DNA from: Janthinobacterium sp. 1_2014MBL_MicDiv
Lineage (GTDB): Bacteria; Pseudomonadota; Gammaproteobacteria; Burkholderiales; Burkholderiaceae_D
DNA length: 64,000 bases
Direction: 5' to 3'
Assembly (NCBI RefSeq): GCF_001865675.1
Contig: NZ_CP011319.1
Span: 310,001 to 374,000 of the forward strand
Shown: positions 24,778 to 34,509 of the stretch, in pieces
Layout: the number at the start of each line of letters is the position of its first letter
Numbering within the stretch: position 1 is the first letter of the stretch
The notes under the pieces: generated by a model
Databases searched by the model: none
What the model was told of the DNA's origin: nothing
The model's input: only the letters and a program-made list of their open reading frames with translations
Program-made: the position numbers and the translations under genes

Positions 24778-25710
24778 ATGAACATCGCCAACGACGTCAC
24801 TGAACTGATCGGCAACACCCCCCTGGTGCGCATCAACCGCATCGCCGCCGGCTGCCATGCCAGCATCCTGGCCAAACTCGAATTCTACAATCCCGCCCAC
24901 AGCGTCAAGGACCGCATCGGCCTGTCCATGATCGTGGCGGCGGAAGCAGCGGGCAAGATCCATGCCGATACCGTCATCGTCGAGCCCACCAGCGGCAACA
25001 CGGGCATCGCGCTGGCCATGGTCTGCGCCGCGCGCGGCTACCGCTGCACCCTCGTCATGCCCGACACCATGAGCCGCGAGCGGCGCATCCTGCTGCGCGC
25101 CTACGGCGCCGAGCTGGTGCTCACGCCCGGCAGCGAAGGCATGCTGGGCGCCATCCGCAAGGCCGAAGAGCTGGTGGCGGCCGACCCCCGCTATCTGATG
25201 TTGCAACAATTCAATAATCCGGCCAATCCCGCCATTCACCGCGCCACGACGGCCGAGGAAATCTGGCGCGACACGGATGGCCAGGTGGACATCGTCGTGG
25301 CCGGCGTGGGCACGGGCGGCACCATCACCGGCATCGGCGAAGTGCTGAAGGAGCGCAAGCCTGGCCTGCACGTGATCGCCGTGGAACCGGAAGCGTCGCC
25401 GATGCTGTCGAAAGGCACGAAAGGCCCGCACCCGATCCAGGGCATCGGCGCCGGTTTCGTGCCGCAGATCCTGAACACGGCCATCTACGATGAAATCATT
25501 TGCGTGAAAAACGACGATGCGTTCGCCACGGCGCGCCTGGCCGCCAGCGACGAAGGCTTGCTGGTCGGTATCTCGTCGGGCGCCGCCCTGTGGGCCGCGC
25601 TGCAAGTGGCGCGCCGTCCGGAAAATGCGGGCAAGACCATCGTCACCATCATCCCCTCGTTCGGCGAGCGCTACCTGAGCACGGCCCTGTACGCGGGATT
25701 GGGCGACTGA
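24778..25710 (+). CDS. cysK: Cysteine synthase A
   Basis: A 310-residue PLP enzyme that makes cysteine from O-acetylserine and sulfide. The N terminus has ELIGNTPLVRINR, the PLP lysine lies in NPAHSVKDRIG, the phosphate loop is VGTGGTITGIG and the substrate loop is TSGNTGIALA. The sequence KGPHPIQGIGAGFVPQILN is typical of CysK rather than CysM. Its last 40 bp overlap the end of the convergent SGNH hydrolase gene. Confidence 0.94.
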   Translation: MNIANDVTELIGNTPLVRINRIAAGCHASILAKLEFYNPAHSVKDRIGLSMIVAAEAAGKIHADTVIVEPTSGNTGIALAMVCAARGYRCTLVMPDTMSRERRILLRAYGAELVLTPGSEGMLGAIRKAEELVAADPRYLMLQQFNNPANPAIHRATTAEEIWRDTDGQVDIVVAGVGTGGTITGIGEVLKERKPGLHVIAVEPEASPMLSKGTKGPHPIQGIGAGFVPQILNTAIYDEIICVKNDDAFATARLAASDEGLLVGISSGAALWAALQVARRPENAGKTIVTIIPSFGERYLSTALYAGLGD

Positions 25711-26987
25711 TCTTTAAACAGCAGCGGCAGGGCTATTCCTTCCGCCAGCGCCCGGTTGCCCGCGTCGCCCGGGTGCAGGTGGTCGCCCGAGTCGTAGGCG
25801 GGCAGCAGGCGCTGCGGGTGGGCCGGATCGCGCAGCCAGGCATCGAAGTCCAGTACGGCATCGAAACTGCCGCTGTCGCGTATCCAGGCGTTCAGTTGCT
25901 GGCGCAGCGCGTCTTTTTCCGGCTGGTAATAATCGCTCAGCGGCGTGCCGGGCAGGGCGCCCTCGAACGGTGTCAGGGTGGCGCCGATCACACGCACGCC
26001 GCGGCTGCGCGCCTGCGCCAGCAGCTGGGCATAGCCGGCCGTTAATGCTTCCAGCGTGGGACGCCGTTCCTGCCGCGCGAACGCCGTGCCGGGCCAGCTG
26101 ATGTCATTGATGCCGATCAGGACGATGACCGTGCGCACGCCCGGCTGCGCCAGCACGTCGCGCTCGACTCGGGCCAGCGCATTCTCGCCCATGCCGTCGG
26201 ACAACAATCTCCCACCGGAAATACCCGCATTGAGCACGGCCACGCCCTGCGGCGCCAGGCGTTCGGCCAGCACGTCGGGCCAGCGCGCATCGCCGCCCAG
26301 GCTGGCGCTGGCGCCATCGGTGATCGAATCGCCGAGGATGGCCACGGCTTGCGCGCCTGGGGCCGCTTCCACCTCGATGGCACTGAGCAGCAGGCGCGCC
26401 GTCGTGCTTTGCACGCCGGCCTGGGCGATGTCGATGTGGGCCGCGCGCGTCTGGTCATGCGGCGCGAGCCACGCCGTCTCGCGGCCATCCCAGTGAAAGG
26501 TCGACACGGGGCTGGCCTGCGGCAGGTGGATGCTCACCGTCAGCCGCGCCAGGTCCGGCACGGCCAGATCGACGGGATCGCTGACGAGGGGGGCACCGGG
26601 CGCGATGGTGGCTGCAGACCGGCCGGCAAAGGTGAGCGTGCGCAGGCTGTCCGGGCGGATGGCCGGGCCGCTGGCTGCCAGCGCCAGCGTGGCCGCGCCG
26701 ATGCGCAGCGGCGCCTTGCCATACGCATTCGACAGCACGAGGCGCACGCGCCGGCCGCCCACGCTCACGCGCGCCACCTGGCGCACGGTATGGCCGTGCA
26801 GCACGGCGGGCACGTTGCTGGGGAAGAGGAAGTCCTGTCCCCACACGGCTTGCGGACTGGCCGTCCAGCTGGCCAGCCAGCCGGCGTCGGGACGGGGACC
26901 GGCGTGGGCGTCGGCCGCGTGGGCGGCGACGGTGTTCAGGGCCAGGGCCAGCAGGGCGGTGGCGGGGAGGGCATGCAATGGTTTCAT
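25671..26987 (-). CDS. Secreted SGNH/GDSL hydrolase
   Basis: A 438-residue exported enzyme. The signal peptide ends near AAHAADA. Residues 35-205 form a beta-rich N-terminal domain, and the SGNH domain follows. The nucleophile is Ser221 in LGDSITDG, block III is GINDI and the acid/base pair lies in SGDHLHPGDAGN. This layout is seen in secreted esterases acting on polysaccharides or lipids; the substrate is not visible. The start at 26987 follows a GGAG site. It is read divergently from the LysR gene at 27085, which may control it. Its 3' end overlaps cysK by 40 bp. Confidence 0.87.
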   Translation of the reverse strand: MKPLHALPATALLALALNTVAAHAADAHAGPRPDAGWLASWTASPQAVWGQDFLFPSNVPAVLHGHTVRQVARVSVGGRRVRLVLSNAYGKAPLRIGAATLALAASGPAIRPDSLRTLTFAGRSAATIAPGAPLVSDPVDLAVPDLARLTVSIHLPQASPVSTFHWDGRETAWLAPHDQTRAAHIDIAQAGVQSTTARLLLSAIEVEAAPGAQAVAILGDSITDGASASLGGDARWPDVLAERLAPQGVAVLNAGISGGRLLSDGMGENALARVERDVLAQPGVRTVIVLIGINDISWPGTAFARQERRPTLEALTAGYAQLLAQARSRGVRVIGATLTPFEGALPGTPLSDYYQPEKDALRQQLNAWIRDSGSFDAVLDFDAWLRDPAHPQRLLPAYDSGDHLHPGDAGNRALAEGIALPLLFKDQSPNPAYRAVLR

Positions 26988-27084
26988 GGTGTCGTGCTCC
27001 ATCAATGGGATGCGCCATGATGCCGCTCCCGCCATTTATGCACTAGACTGTGTTAACGAAGAACATTTATGAGCTGAATTCACA

Positions 27085-27996
27085 ATGGGCAGAAGCGACG
27101 TCAATCGCTCCGGCGAGCTGGAAGTATTTGTGCGGGTGATCGAACTGGGCGGCTTTTCGGCCGCCGCGCGCGCCTGCGGCATGACGCCGTCGGCCGTCAG
27201 CAAGCTGGTGTCGCGGCTGGAGCAGCGCCTCGGCGCGCGCCTGCTGAACCGTTCCACGCGCCAGCTGCAGCTGACGGCCGAAGGCTGCGGCCTGTATGAG
27301 CGGGGCGCGCGCGTGCTGGCGGCCCTCGACGAGGCCGAGCGCTGCGCCGGCATCCAGAGCACGCCGCGCGGCAAGGTGCGCGTCAACGCGAATGTGCCGT
27401 TCGGCCAGCATTTCCTGCTGCCGCTGGCGCCTTTGTTCCTCGAACGCTATCCGCAGCTGACGCTCGACATCGTGCTCACCGATGCCGTCGTCGATATCCT
27501 CGAACAGCGCACGGATGTGGCCGTGCGGGCCGGCCCCCTGAAAAGCTCGAACTTGATGGCGCGCAAGCTGGGCCAGACGCGCATGCGGATCGTGGCGGCA
27601 CCAGCGTACCTGGCGCGGCGCGGCACGCCGCGGGCACCGGCCGACCTGGCGGCGCACAACTTGCTGGACGCCAACTATGCGCGGGCGAAGTCCGGCTGGC
27701 CGCTGCGCCAGGCCGGCGGCGACATCGTCGTGCCCGCCACCGGCAATGCGCAGGCCAGCGATGGCGAAGCCTTGCGGCAACTGGCGCTGGCGGGACTGGG
27801 GCTGGCGCGCCTGGCCGCCTTCCAGGTGCGCGACGATATCGCGGCCGGCCGTTTGCAGGCCGTGCTGGAAGAGTTCAATCCGGGCGACAGCGAGGAAGTG
27901 CATGCCGTGTATGTGGGACAGGGCGGCCACCTGCCGCTGCGCGTGCGCGCCTTGCTCGATTTCCTGGCGGAGCAGGTGCGGCTGGATGGAGCGTGA
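27085..27996 (+). CDS. LysR-family transcriptional regulator
   Basis: A 303-residue regulator. The N-terminal winged helix-turn-helix is LEVFVRVIELGGFSAAARACGMTPSAVSKLVSRLEQRLGARLLNR, and the effector domain runs from about 95 to 295. The sequence RVNANVPFGQHFLLPLAPLFLERYPQLTLDIVLTD is typical of the LysR subgroup that often controls neighbouring enzymes. It is divergent from the SGNH hydrolase gene with a 97-bp gap, a common sign that it regulates that gene. Ligand unknown. Confidence 0.92.
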   Translation: MGRSDVNRSGELEVFVRVIELGGFSAAARACGMTPSAVSKLVSRLEQRLGARLLNRSTRQLQLTAEGCGLYERGARVLAALDEAERCAGIQSTPRGKVRVNANVPFGQHFLLPLAPLFLERYPQLTLDIVLTDAVVDILEQRTDVAVRAGPLKSSNLMARKLGQTRMRIVAAPAYLARRGTPRAPADLAAHNLLDANYARAKSGWPLRQAGGDIVVPATGNAQASDGEALRQLALAGLGLARLAAFQVRDDIAAGRLQAVLEEFNPGDSEEVHAVYVGQGGHLPLRVRALLDFLAEQVRLDGA

Positions 27997-28112
27997 CCAG
28001 GCTGAACTTGCCCTGACGAAATAGACGCCAGGCGGGCAGGGCAGGCGCAGTACAATACCGGACACAACGGGGCCGCAATGGTTCGGCCCGTATTGTGTCT
28101 TTGAATGGAAAT

Positions 28113-28514
28113 ATGTTCCTGGTAAAACCTGAACGCCGCCGCCTGCTGCAGGTGGGCGCAACCGTGGCTGTCATCGCGCTGGGCCTGGCCTCGCGCGCCT
28201 TTCCCCAATTCGTTCCTGAGGCCCTGGGCAAGTACCCGGGCGACGCCTTGTGGGCCATGATGGTGGTCTTCGCGCTGGGCGCCTTCGCCACGCGGATGCG
28301 CACGTGGCAGCTGGCGCTGGTATCGCTGCTGATCTGCTTTGCCGTCGAATGCGGCCAGCTGTACCAGGCGCCGTGGATCAGCGACATCCGCGCCCATCCG
28401 CTGGGGCACCTGGTGCTCGGTTCCCACTTCGGCTGGGTCGACCTGGTCGCCTACACGGCGGGCGTGGCGCTGGCGGCGCTGGTGGACAAGGCTGTCCTGT
28501 TCCGGCGCCGCTAA
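28113..28514 (+). CDS. DUF2809 membrane protein
   Basis: A 133-residue protein with four hydrophobic helices (about 13-30, 42-58, 65-80, 105-125). The motif LASRAFPQFVPEALGKYPGDALWAMMV is the DUF2809 signature; its function is unknown. ATG 28113 is preceded by GGAA; GTG 28095 is an alternative start. It ends 6 bp from the convergent M16 peptidase gene. Confidence 0.82.
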   Translation: MFLVKPERRRLLQVGATVAVIALGLASRAFPQFVPEALGKYPGDALWAMMVVFALGAFATRMRTWQLALVSLLICFAVECGQLYQAPWISDIRAHPLGHLVLGSHFGWVDLVAYTAGVALAALVDKAVLFRRR

Positions 28515-28520
28515 GCCCGC

Positions 28521-31334
28521 TTACTTGACGTTGCCCTCCGCGTCGCGCACTTCCACGGGCGCCAGTTTCAGCCTGGACAATTGCGGCGCGATCTTCGCCT
28601 TGTCGCCCACGCCGATGACGATCAGCTTTTCCGGCTGCAGGTATTTCTGCGCCACCTGCTGCACCTGCTTGTCCGTCACGCTGGCAAAGCGCTGCGGCAA
28701 GGTCGCGTAATAGTCGATGCCCAGGTCGTAGATGTAGGTGTTGGCCATGCTGGCGCTGATGCTGGCATTCGTCTCGAACTGGCCCGGCAGCGACAGCACC
28801 TGCGAATTGCGCGCATTCGACAATTCCTTGGCCGTCAGCGGCCTGGCGATCATGGCGCGGATTTCCTTGAAGGTTTCCGACACGGCCGGACCCGTCACGT
28901 CGGTGCGCACGCCGGCGGCGATCGAGAACGGTCCCGGCTGGCGGCGGTACTGGAATTGCGAACGCACGCCATACGTATAGCCTTTCTCTTCGCGCAGGTT
29001 ATTGCTTAGCCGGCTCGTAAACAAGCCGCCCAGCGCCGCGTTCATCACTTGCAGCGGCGCATAATCGGGCGTCGCGCGGGCCACGGCGATGGTCGACAGG
29101 CGCACGGCCGTTTGCGGCGCGCCCGGCTTGTCGACGAGGATCAGCCTGGCCTTCGCCGTTTGCGGCGCCGCCGCCACGGACGGCGCCACCGTGCCCGCCT
29201 TCCAGCTGCCGAACTTGGCTTCGGCCAGCGCCTTCAATTCCGCTTCGCCGATGTCGCCCGAGACGATCAGGGCCGCATTGTTGGGCAGGTAATGCTGCTG
29301 CCAGTAGCCTTGCAGGTCGGCGCGGCTGGCCGCCTTCAGCGCCGCTTCCGTGCCCAGCTGGATGTAGCCGTATGGATGTTTCGGGCCGTACAGGGCCGCC
29401 GCCTCCACGCGGGCCGCGACGGCGCCCGCGTTTTCGCGCTGCTGCGCCAGTTCGCCGATGCGGCTGGCGCGCTGGCGTTCCACTTCCGCCTGCGGGAATT
29501 GCGGGTGCTGCACCACGTCGGCCAGCACGTCGAGCGCTTGCGGGAACGTGGCTTTCAGGGAAGTCAGCTGGGCGAACGAGGCGTCGGCGCCGGAACCGGT
29601 ACCGAGGAAGGCGCCCAGCTGCGCCACGTCATCGGCGATTTGCGGCGCGCTGCGCGTGGCCGTGCCTTCCTGCAGCATTTGCGCCGTAAAGCTCGACAAG
29701 CCCGGCTGCGCCAGCGGATTGGCGCCCGAACCGCTTTTCACCACCAGCTGGCTCGATACCAGCGGCACGGCCGGATTGTAGTTGTGGATCACGGTCAGGC
29801 CGTTTGCCAGGGTGAAGGACTTGGCTTGCGGCAGCACAATCTTGGGCGCGGGGCCGGCAGCCGGCACCTTGTTGCGCCACGGCTCGTCCGCATTGATGGC
29901 CGTGCCTGGCGCAGGCTTGACCTTGCCCGGCGCCGGCGTCGGCACTTCCGCGCCCAGGTCCGGCGTGCCCGGCACGCCATACACGACCACGCGGGCCTGG
30001 TTCTTCAGGTAGGTGTCGACGGCGCGTTGCACGTCGGCCACCGTCACCTTGCGGTAGCGTTCGATATCCTTGCCCAGGTAGCCGGGGTCGCCCAGGTACT
30101 GGTTGTACTGGTTCATCAGGTTGGCATTGCCGCCGACCTTTTCCACCTGGCTCAGCATGCCCGTCTCGATGCCGTTGCGGGCCCGCTCCAGTTCCTTCTC
30201 GGTGGGACCGCTGGCGCGCAATTGTTCCAGTTCGGCATTCAGCGCCTGCTCGATTTCCTCGGGCTGGTGGCCGGGGCGCGCCGTCACGTCCACGCTGAAG
30301 ATCGAGGTGAGGGTGTTCGAACTCTGGCTGGCGCCCACGTCCTGCGCGATCTGCTTGTCGTACACGAGCGATTTGTACAGGCGGCTGGACTTGCCGCCGG
30401 CGAGGATTTGCGCGGCCATCGTCAGTTCCGCGTCATCCTTGGCGTAGGCGGACGGCGTCAGCCAGGCCATGAAGACGCGCGGCAGCTCGACCCGGTCCTG
30501 CACCACCAGGCGGCGCTCCTGCGTGATGGGCGGCGTCACGACAGCGGGTTTCGGCACGGCCGGGCCGCTCTTGAAACTGCCGAAGTACTTGTTGACCAGT
30601 TCCTTGGTCTTCGCCTTGTCGATATCGCCCACGATCACCAGGCTGGCGTTGTTGGGGCCATAGTAGTTGGTGAAGAATTCCTTGATGTCGGCCAGCTTGG
30701 CGTTCTGGATATCCGCGTGCGAGCCGATGACGCTGGCGTAATACGGGTGGTTCTTGGGAAACAGCTGGTGGTACAGCGCTTCCTGCACGATGCCGTACGG
30801 CGCGTTTTCCACGCTCTGGCGGCGTTCGTTGCGCACCACGTCCTGCTGGTTCGTCAGGGCCGTCTGGTCGAGCACGTCCAGCAGGTAGCCCATGCGGTCG
30901 GAATGGGCCCACAGGGCCAGTTCCAGCTGGTTCGACGGCACCGTGTCGAAATAATTGGTGCGGTCGAAATCCGTGCTGCCGTTCGAATCGGTGGCGCCCG
31001 CCCCTTCCAGCAACTGGTCGGCCATGCCGCGCGGCACGTGCTTGGTGGCGGCAAACATCATGTGTTCGAACAAGTGCGCAAAGCCCGTCAAGCCCGGCGC
31101 TTCATTCGCCGGACCCACGTGGTACCAGATATTGACGGCCGTGACGGGCAATTTATGGTCTTCCACGAGAATCACGTCTAGGCCGTTCGGCAAGGTGTAT
31201 TTTTCGTAGGCGATATGCGGCACGGCCGTCGCGCCCGTAGTGGCGGCCGCATCGGCGGCGTGGGCGAGGCCCAGGGGAGCGCCGTACAGCGACAGCATCA
31301 GGGCGGGAATGGCCAGCAGTTTGATCGGTTTCAT
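28521..31334 (-). CDS. M16 zinc peptidase, two-lobe (pitrilysin/insulinase family)
   Basis: A 937-residue exported protein with a signal peptide of about 26 residues (ending AHAA). The first M16 half has the inverted zinc motif HLFEH (residues 87-91) and a later glutamate ligand in ENAPYGIVQEALYHQLFP. The second half (about 500-930) has the M16C fold without the zinc motif, as usual. The PPGH-type exit segment LREEKGYTYGVRSQF is present in the second half. Such enzymes clear peptides in the periplasm. The gene stands alone; the traM-like gene lies 86 bp upstream on the same strand. Confidence 0.93.
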   Translation of the reverse strand: MKPIKLLAIPALMLSLYGAPLGLAHAADAAATTGATAVPHIAYEKYTLPNGLDVILVEDHKLPVTAVNIWYHVGPANEAPGLTGFAHLFEHMMFAATKHVPRGMADQLLEGAGATDSNGSTDFDRTNYFDTVPSNQLELALWAHSDRMGYLLDVLDQTALTNQQDVVRNERRQSVENAPYGIVQEALYHQLFPKNHPYYASVIGSHADIQNAKLADIKEFFTNYYGPNNASLVIVGDIDKAKTKELVNKYFGSFKSGPAVPKPAVVTPPITQERRLVVQDRVELPRVFMAWLTPSAYAKDDAELTMAAQILAGGKSSRLYKSLVYDKQIAQDVGASQSSNTLTSIFSVDVTARPGHQPEEIEQALNAELEQLRASGPTEKELERARNGIETGMLSQVEKVGGNANLMNQYNQYLGDPGYLGKDIERYRKVTVADVQRAVDTYLKNQARVVVYGVPGTPDLGAEVPTPAPGKVKPAPGTAINADEPWRNKVPAAGPAPKIVLPQAKSFTLANGLTVIHNYNPAVPLVSSQLVVKSGSGANPLAQPGLSSFTAQMLQEGTATRSAPQIADDVAQLGAFLGTGSGADASFAQLTSLKATFPQALDVLADVVQHPQFPQAEVERQRASRIGELAQQRENAGAVAARVEAAALYGPKHPYGYIQLGTEAALKAASRADLQGYWQQHYLPNNAALIVSGDIGEAELKALAEAKFGSWKAGTVAPSVAAAPQTAKARLILVDKPGAPQTAVRLSTIAVARATPDYAPLQVMNAALGGLFTSRLSNNLREEKGYTYGVRSQFQYRRQPGPFSIAAGVRTDVTGPAVSETFKEIRAMIARPLTAKELSNARNSQVLSLPGQFETNASISASMANTYIYDLGIDYYATLPQRFASVTDKQVQQVAQKYLQPEKLIVIGVGDKAKIAPQLSRLKLAPVEVRDAEGNVK

Positions 31335-31420
31335 GCGTGCTTCCAGAAGAGGGTGGGAAGGATGCTGCGATAGCCTGGCGGCTGGCGCCGTGGCTGCCGC
31401 AGGTGTTGCCGATGATACAT

Positions 31421-31783
31421 TTATTTAAACAGCAGCGCCGCCCCGCCCAGCACCAGCAGGGCGCAGGTGACGGAGACGATGGCGGCGGCGGCGAGCAGGC
31501 GCCATTCGCGCGGCGTGAAGCCGGCCGGCCCGGCCGGCGCTGGCACTTCCGGCACAGGCCGGGACAGGGCCGCCGCCGGTTCTGCCGGCAAGCCGCCCGT
31601 GGCGCGCGCCTGCGCCGCCAGCGCCTGCGTGGCCGCGTCCAGCAGGGCCAGCTGGCGTTCGACGGTGTCCGCCAGCACCGCTTCGTTCAGCGCCACGAGG
31701 GCGAATATCGGGTCGTCGACGTCGATCCTGATGCCCGTCTTGTCGAATACGTGCGTGCGCAGTTTATGCTGGTCCACTACCAT
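31421..31783 (-). CDS. TraM-like protein (IncP-type conjugation)
   Basis: A 120-residue protein. The N-terminal part KLRTHVFDKTGIRIDVDDPIFALVALNEAVL and the following coiled, alanine-rich region resemble IncP TraM, which has the same DDPI motif. The C terminus is a single membrane helix (LLAAAAIVSVTCALLVLGGAALLF) of about 24 residues after a Pro-rich spacer. Its start overlaps the stop of the upstream TraL-like gene by seven bases, matching the traL-traM order in IncP plasmids. Similarity is from memory of the family, not from an alignment. No relaxase, coupling protein or pilus gene is near, so its present role is unclear. Confidence 0.62.
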   Translation of the reverse strand: MVVDQHKLRTHVFDKTGIRIDVDDPIFALVALNEAVLADTVERQLALLDAATQALAAQARATGGLPAEPAAALSRPVPEVPAPAGPAGFTPREWRLLAAAAIVSVTCALLVLGGAALLFK

Positions 31784-32505
31784 TGCACCTTGTCGAGTTG
31801 TTCGAAAATGTCGCGGTAGACGACCTTGATGCGCTGCTTTTCCATGATGTTGAACTTGTCGTTCTGCAGCACTTCCTGCATCGTCAGGCGCGCCGTGTTC
31901 ATCTTCTTGACGTCGGCGCCGAAGGTGTCGGGATTGCGCTGGCTCAAGGTGATGCTGCCTTTGACGCGCGCGCGGTTGTCGGCGTACGACTGCGATTCGA
32001 CAAACTGCTTGCCCGATGCCGATTGCAGCAGGCCGAAGTGTTCGTTTTGCCACAGCACCAGCGGCACCTTCGTCGATTGCGCCGTGGCGACAAAGCCCGT
32101 CGCCGTGTCGTGCAGGGTGTCGCCGCCGCCGACGATGGTGTGGATGTATACCTTGCGGCCCGACTCTTCCAGCAGCGAGAAGCAATCGTTTTCCAGCAGA
32201 TAACCCATCAGCGGCGAAAAGGTGTTGGCGCCATTGTCGACCACGCAGTTGCCATCCTCTTCCAGGATATCGATCATCAGCGCGTCGAAGCGCTTCGGAT
32301 CGATATTGCGCGCGTCCGTCATCACGGGCACGTGCTTGACGTTCATCGCCTTGTAGCGCGAAAAGGTGGCGTTTTCCTGGTCGGTGTCATAGCAGCGCAG
32401 GGGCGTGCCGTCCTTGCCGCCTATCCATTGCGCCAGCAGGGTCGAGACCAGGGTCTTGCCGATGCCACCCTTGCCCTGCAGGATGAAATGTACCGTGTTT
32501 TGCAT
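31777..32505 (-). CDS. TraL-like ParA-family ATPase
   Basis: A 242-residue ATPase with the deviant Walker A motif LQGKGGIGKTLVS (residues 9-21; KGG start and Lys17) and the later DTDQENATFSRYKAMN and CVVDNGANTFSP segments. Size and opening MQNTVHFILQGKGGIGKT match IncP TraL, a ParA-like protein of the conjugation region. It is followed by the overlapping TraM-like gene. Together they form an isolated two-gene cassette in the chromosome. A general ParA/MinD role cannot be excluded. The divergent GGDEF gene starts 159 bp away. Confidence 0.7.
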   Translation of the reverse strand: MQNTVHFILQGKGGIGKTLVSTLLAQWIGGKDGTPLRCYDTDQENATFSRYKAMNVKHVPVMTDARNIDPKRFDALMIDILEEDGNCVVDNGANTFSPLMGYLLENDCFSLLEESGRKVYIHTIVGGGDTLHDTATGFVATAQSTKVPLVLWQNEHFGLLQSASGKQFVESQSYADNRARVKGSITLSQRNPDTFGADVKKMNTARLTMQEVLQNDKFNIMEKQRIKVVYRDIFEQLDKVQW

Positions 32506-32663
32506 TGCGACTACTCCAAGTTGTTGCGTCAGTGACTACCAAAGATCCGTGACAGCGGCGATTGCTCCCGGCCAGACTGCAACTGGCATTTTTACCACAA
32601 TCCTTTGCAAATATGCCATGGGGAAGAGCGAATCTGGTTATGATGTTAATCAGGATACCATTG

Positions 32664-34487
32664 ATGCAGAGCAAGTTTTGCGTGAAAAATTCACCCCAGC
32701 GTGTGTACGAGGATGCAGTGCCGATATCCAGTCTCGATAAAGCCGACATTGACCGCCTCAATCAGCAGGCCCTGTCCTGCCTTGTCGGCAACCGGCGCCA
32801 GGCGCGGCGGCTGGCGCACATGGCGCTGGCGGCGGCGCAGCGCCAGCAGTATGCGCGCGGCAGCGCCTACGCGGAACTGAATCACTGCTGGCTAGCGTAT
32901 TACGCGGGCGAGGCCGAACCGTCGTGCGAGCGCCTGTGCGAGTATTTCCAGCAGACGTGCGACCTGGAAGGGGGCATGGAAGTGGCCGCCCTGCGGGGTG
33001 CGTATGCGAGCCGGCGCGGCGACTTTGCCGATGCCGAGCAGCATTTCCTGCGGGCGCGCGGCCAGGCGGCGCAGATTCCCGATTCGCTGCATAAATTCAT
33101 GCTGTACGCGCGCCTCGGCGTCGATGCCCTGAACCGTGGCGACACGCAGGACGGGCCGCGCAACTTCCTGCTGGCGCTCGACATCGCCGAGCGCTTCGGC
33201 AGCCCCGCGCACCGCGTCAACAGCCTGTCGAACCTGGCCTCGTCGCAGCACGACCTGGGCAACGACGAAGACGCCATCCCCCTGCTGGTCGAGGCGCTCG
33301 ACATCATCGGCACGCAAAAGCTCAAGTACCAGCAAACCATCGTCTCGGCCAACCTGGCCATGTGTTTGCTGGCCACGGGCAAGCCGGCCGAGGCGCTGGC
33401 GCTGGTCGAACCGTTTTATGAGTGGCCGGAAGAGGACCTGGCCATCCGCGCCTTCCTGTTCTGCATCGCCGCCCATGCCGCCATCCTGCTGCAGCAGCCG
33501 GCCAGCGCGCTGCAACTGCTGCTGCGGGCGGAAGAATATGCGCGGCGGGGGCAGGACCTGGAAGAGCAGATGCACGCCTGGCTCGTGCGCGGCAAGCTCG
33601 ACCTGCATGCGGGCCAGACGGCGCAGGCGCTGGCGTCGCTGACGCAGGCGCACAGCCTGCTGAGCTGGACGCGCAATCCGTTTCACCAGCAACAGATCTT
33701 GCGCGGTTTGTCCGATATCAATGCCCAGCTGGGCGAATGGCAAGCCGCATATGGTTTCCTGCAGCAATACCAGGCCGCCTTCGAGGCCAGCAGCAAATCG
33801 GCGCGCGCCTCGCGCATCCTGATGCGCAACCTGGAAAAGGAAATGCGCAACCTGAAGGCCGAGCGCGACAAGGCGCTCGAGCTGCAGGCCGCGCGCGAGA
33901 CGGAAAACGTCAAGCTCGAGCACCTGAACCGCGAGCTGGCGCACCAGATCATGCATGTCAACTCGCTGCAGGACAGCCTGAAGGAGCAGGCCATGCGCGA
34001 CCACCTGACGGGCCTGTACAACCGCCGCCATTTCGAAACCTGCCTGAATGCCATCCTGCACGAAGCCGATGCGGACGCGCCCGTGGCCATCGCCATCATC
34101 GACCTGGACTTTTTCAAGCGCGTTAACGATACGTACGGGCACAACTTTGGCGACGAGGTGCTGATCCAGTTCGCGCGCCTGGTGGAGAGCCAGCTGCGCG
34201 GCAGCGACATGCTGTGCCGCTATGGCGGCGAGGAATTCTGCCTGCTGTTGCGCGAAGCCGACAGCGCGATCGCGGCGCACAAGATCGACGATATCGCCGC
34301 GCGCTACCGCCAGCTGCTGATCCGCCAGGCGCCGCACAGCTTGACGGGCTGCACCTTTTCGGCCGGCATCGCCGAGTATCCGCGCCATGGCGCGGGCCGC
34401 CACGAATTGCTGATGCGCGCCGACAGCGCCCTGTACGCGGCGAAACAGGCGGGCCGCGACCGCGCCTGCATCGCCGGCACGGATTGA
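32664..34487 (+). CDS. Diguanylate cyclase with TPR-like sensor region
   Basis: A 607-residue soluble protein. Residues about 40-410 are helical repeats of TPR type (for example AYASRRGDFADAEQHFLRARGQ and NSLSNLASSQHDLGNDEDAIPLLVEALDI). A coiled coil follows (about 410-460), and the C-terminal 170 residues are a GGDEF domain with GGEEF at 521-525. The product-inhibition site RGSD stands five residues before it, so the enzyme should make c-di-GMP from GTP and be feedback-inhibited. The start at 32664 has AGGA eight bases upstream; earlier in-frame codons exist. It is divergent from the traL-like gene. Confidence 0.88.
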   Translation: MQSKFCVKNSPQRVYEDAVPISSLDKADIDRLNQQALSCLVGNRRQARRLAHMALAAAQRQQYARGSAYAELNHCWLAYYAGEAEPSCERLCEYFQQTCDLEGGMEVAALRGAYASRRGDFADAEQHFLRARGQAAQIPDSLHKFMLYARLGVDALNRGDTQDGPRNFLLALDIAERFGSPAHRVNSLSNLASSQHDLGNDEDAIPLLVEALDIIGTQKLKYQQTIVSANLAMCLLATGKPAEALALVEPFYEWPEEDLAIRAFLFCIAAHAAILLQQPASALQLLLRAEEYARRGQDLEEQMHAWLVRGKLDLHAGQTAQALASLTQAHSLLSWTRNPFHQQQILRGLSDINAQLGEWQAAYGFLQQYQAAFEASSKSARASRILMRNLEKEMRNLKAERDKALELQAARETENVKLEHLNRELAHQIMHVNSLQDSLKEQAMRDHLTGLYNRRHFETCLNAILHEADADAPVAIAIIDLDFFKRVNDTYGHNFGDEVLIQFARLVESQLRGSDMLCRYGGEEFCLLLREADSAIAAHKIDDIAARYRQLLIRQAPHSLTGCTFSAGIAEYPRHGAGRHELLMRADSALYAAKQAGRDRACIAGTD

Positions 34488-34509
34488 AGCCGATCCATAC
34501 GCCAGAAGG

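Noticed and set aside
29049..31181. A 710-residue plus-strand frame opposite the M16 peptidase
   Set aside because: Antisense to a complete peptidase with intact zinc motif; Arg/His/Gln-rich and featureless.
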